Positions 14,383 through 15,474 of a stretch of DNA of 15,474 nt are shown piece by piece. Source of the DNA: an uncultured Trueperaceae bacterium (GTDB taxonomy: Bacteria > Deinococcota > Deinococci > Deinococcales > Trueperaceae); the NCBI GenBank assembly GCA_937907415.1, contig CALCHY010000261.1:1-15474 (forward strand), written 5' to 3'. Both the position numbers and the translations under genes were made by a program. Below the pieces are notes generated by a model, which worked only from the letters and a program-made list of their open reading frames with translations, ran no database searches and had not been told where the DNA came from. The stretch's first letter is position 1, and each line of letters opens with the position of its first letter.

Positions 14383-14934
14383 TTACGGACGACCACTGTC
14401 GCCGATCCTCTGGTTTCCCGTCTTTGCTGCCACTAGCATCGGCCATGGATGCGACAGGTAATGACGTAGTGCGCAAGAACCCGCCAATCTACTTGGCGCT
14501 TGCTCCTTTGCGGCTGGCAAAACGCTGTCGAGTACACAAACCCGCTCCAGCATCCTCGGAATCAATCCGCTCTCGCATGCCCCCAGGATTGCGCCCTCGA
14601 CGGACCGATCTTGCCGTATTACCACCGTGAAGAGTTTCGCGAGCTGCTCGATCGAGGCCCTCTCCAGCTCTTCGGGGTCGTCATGCAGGGCTCGCGCCTC
14701 TTCCGTCCCCGCCCATTGCGACCAATGGAAGCCCATCACCACGCAACCATCCTCGTACGCGACCTCGATCATCTGGCGCACCGCGGGCGAGTAGTCGACG
14801 TAACCCCAGATTCCCTGTGTTGGACTCGTGAGCCGCGCTGGGATGACTGTTCCTGGCCCTAGGTCGGGACCCAGCAGGCTCGTAGCGAGCGCAGCTAGTC
14901 TAGTCGTTGACGGCGGTGCCTGAGGTTCGTTCAC
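14383..14934 (-). CDS. DUF6508-like protein of unknown function
   Basis: A soluble 183-residue protein. Residues about 46-140 show the pattern I associate with DUF6508: DYSPAVRQMIEVAYEDGCVV, then FHWSQW, then LERASIEQLAKLFTVVIRQD and SVEGAILGACESGLIPRML. The biochemical role of this family is not known to me. The start is a GTG at 14934 with GAAGGG five bases upstream. An overlapping ATG one base earlier is out of frame and immediately hits a stop. It ends at 14383, about 50 bp before the ISL3 end. The last 40 residues (after VCVLDSV) look less like the family, so the original 3' end may have been altered by the IS. A related fragment lies at 1-57 on the opposite strand, so members of this family sit on both sides of the operon and its ISs. 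Confidence 0.75.
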   Translation of the reverse strand: MNEPQAPPSTTRLAALATSLLGPDLGPGTVIPARLTSPTQGIWGYVDYSPAVRQMIEVAYEDGCVVMGFHWSQWAGTEEARALHDDPEELERASIEQLAKLFTVVIRQDRSVEGAILGACESGLIPRMLERVCVLDSVLPAAKEQAPSRLAGSCALRHYLSHPWPMLVAAKTGNQRIGDSGRP

Positions 14935-14954
14935 ATGTTCCCTTCTCTACTGCT

Positions 14955-14976
14955 GCGCTCGGGCGCGCCCGAGCGC
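14955..14976. terminator. Perfect 22-bp palindrome between two minus-strand genes; possible terminator or protein site
   Basis: GCGCTCGGGCG followed by its exact reverse complement CGCCCGAGCGC, with no interruption. As RNA it would form a 9-bp GC-only stem with a four-base loop. It lies 8 bp past the stop of the membrane-protein gene and 20 bp before the DUF6508-like start. No T-run follows on the minus strand, so it is not a canonical intrinsic terminator; it could be a T-less terminator or a binding site for a dimeric protein. Confidence 0.45.
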
Positions 14977-14984
14977 GCGGCTAT

Positions 14985-15437
14985 TTACTGGGAGTCGCGC
15001 TTCTGATTCGCCGCGTTCAAAGCCACGCCAGCCAACATCGCCGCCCCCGCCCTCTCAACCGACCGGTGGATCTCCGAACGCCTGTTGCTCAACATGAACG
15101 GCAGGCTGATCATCAGCGCGAAGAACCGCATGAACAGCTGGATCACTTTGCCTGCTGGCCCCCACGGCTCGGGCATCAGCAAGGGGGCCATCAGGAGCCA
15201 CATGACGAAGATCCCGAGGTGCCAACCCACGACGTTCAAGACGCGCTCCTGGGTAGACACGATGTCGTCCTCGAGCGTCACCACGCCCTTCACGCGCCGC
15301 ACCTCGCCACGCTTGGTGATCAGTCTGCCCGCCGCCTCCAGCCGCGCCATGACGTCATCCTCAGACAGCGTGTCCACCGGCGCGTTGAACACCATCAGCT
15401 CCCGGCCGTTCCGAGGTTTAGCCGCGACGGCATCCAC
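14985..15437 (-). CDS. Small two-helix membrane protein of unknown function, 5' end uncertain
   Basis: I do not recognise this family. From the GTG at 15437 it has 150 residues, but the frame is open to the window edge, so the true start may be further upstream. Another candidate is the ATG at 15395, preceded by GGGAG. A soluble N-terminal part contains LSEDDVMARLEAAGRLI and a basic/strand segment (KRGEVRRVKGVVTL). Two strongly hydrophobic stretches follow, WHLGIFVMWLLMAPLLM at about 72-88 and VIQLFMRFFALMISLPFML at about 98-116. A short Ala-rich tail (AGAAMLAGVALNAA) ends the protein. The two helices are separated by a Pro/Gly loop, suggesting a hairpin in the membrane. The neighbouring DUF6508-like gene follows after 50 bp with a palindrome between, so co-transcription is uncertain. 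Confidence 0.72.
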   Translation of the reverse strand: MDAVAAKPRNGRELMVFNAPVDTLSEDDVMARLEAAGRLITKRGEVRRVKGVVTLEDDIVSTQERVLNVVGWHLGIFVMWLLMAPLLMPEPWGPAGKVIQLFMRFFALMISLPFMLSNRRSEIHRSVERAGAAMLAGVALNAANQKRDSQ

Positions 15438-15474
15438 AACAGCACCCGCGTGCTCCGCCCGCGACTCGGGATCG

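Noticed and set aside
1..15474. CRISPR arrays, tRNA or rRNA genes, integrase or att sites
   Set aside because: No regularly spaced direct repeats, no cloverleaf-like or rRNA-like segments, and no tyrosine or serine recombinase gene were seen.

Overview
The window is an accessory (genomic-island type) region from a GC-rich bacterium. A sampled line at 12901-12960 is about 73% GC and one at 15181-15240 about 60%. A line inside the central operon (3181-3240) is only about 52%, which suggests the operon came from elsewhere. GTG and TTG starts are common. The sequence gives no rRNA, tRNA or housekeeping gene, so I cannot fix the phylum. Actinomycetota or Deinococcota would fit, but this is a guess.

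Layout. (1) 1-57: tail end of a plus-strand gene resembling DUF6508 proteins, cut by an insertion sequence. (2) about 55-2552: a decayed IS3-family element reading on the minus strand (orfA, then orfB), with a decayed IS30-family element (about 1008-2213, plus strand) inserted in the end of its orfA. (3) 2550-2693: the first 47 codons of a UvrD/superfamily-I helicase-like gene on the minus strand, cut off by the IS3 end. (4) 2815-12436: a tight four-gene minus-strand operon, transcribed from about 12530 down to 2815. (5) 12580-14332: a decayed ISL3-family element with recognisable terminal inverted repeats and a transposase broken by at least four frameshifts. (6) 14383-14934: an intact DUF6508-like gene. 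(7) 14985 to the window edge: a small gene for a two-helix membrane protein.

The operon is the main object. In transcription order it encodes: A, a 564-residue protein I do not recognise; B, a 402-residue protein with a probable winged-helix segment; C, a 1825-residue superfamily-2 DEAD/DEAH helicase with several zinc ribbons and a C-terminal DUF1998/MZB cysteine cluster, built like the DruE protein of Druantia and related to DISARM and Dpd helicases; D, a 414-residue protein combining a PD-(D/E)XK nuclease signature (E, GWD, QxK) with hydrophobic C-terminal segments. A/B and B/C overlap by 4 bp, and C and D are 3 bp apart. A good sigma70-type promoter precedes A. The truncated UvrD-like gene lies 121 bp past D with no convincing terminator between, so it may be a lost fifth member.

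The likely reading (inference) is an anti-phage or anti-plasmid island: a translocating or remodelling helicase C with accessory proteins A and B acts on invading DNA, and D is a membrane-linked nuclease effector. The gene set matches no Druantia, DISARM or Dpd composition I can recall, so it may be an undescribed variant. IS decay on both flanks and the damaged fifth gene leave open whether the locus is still functional.
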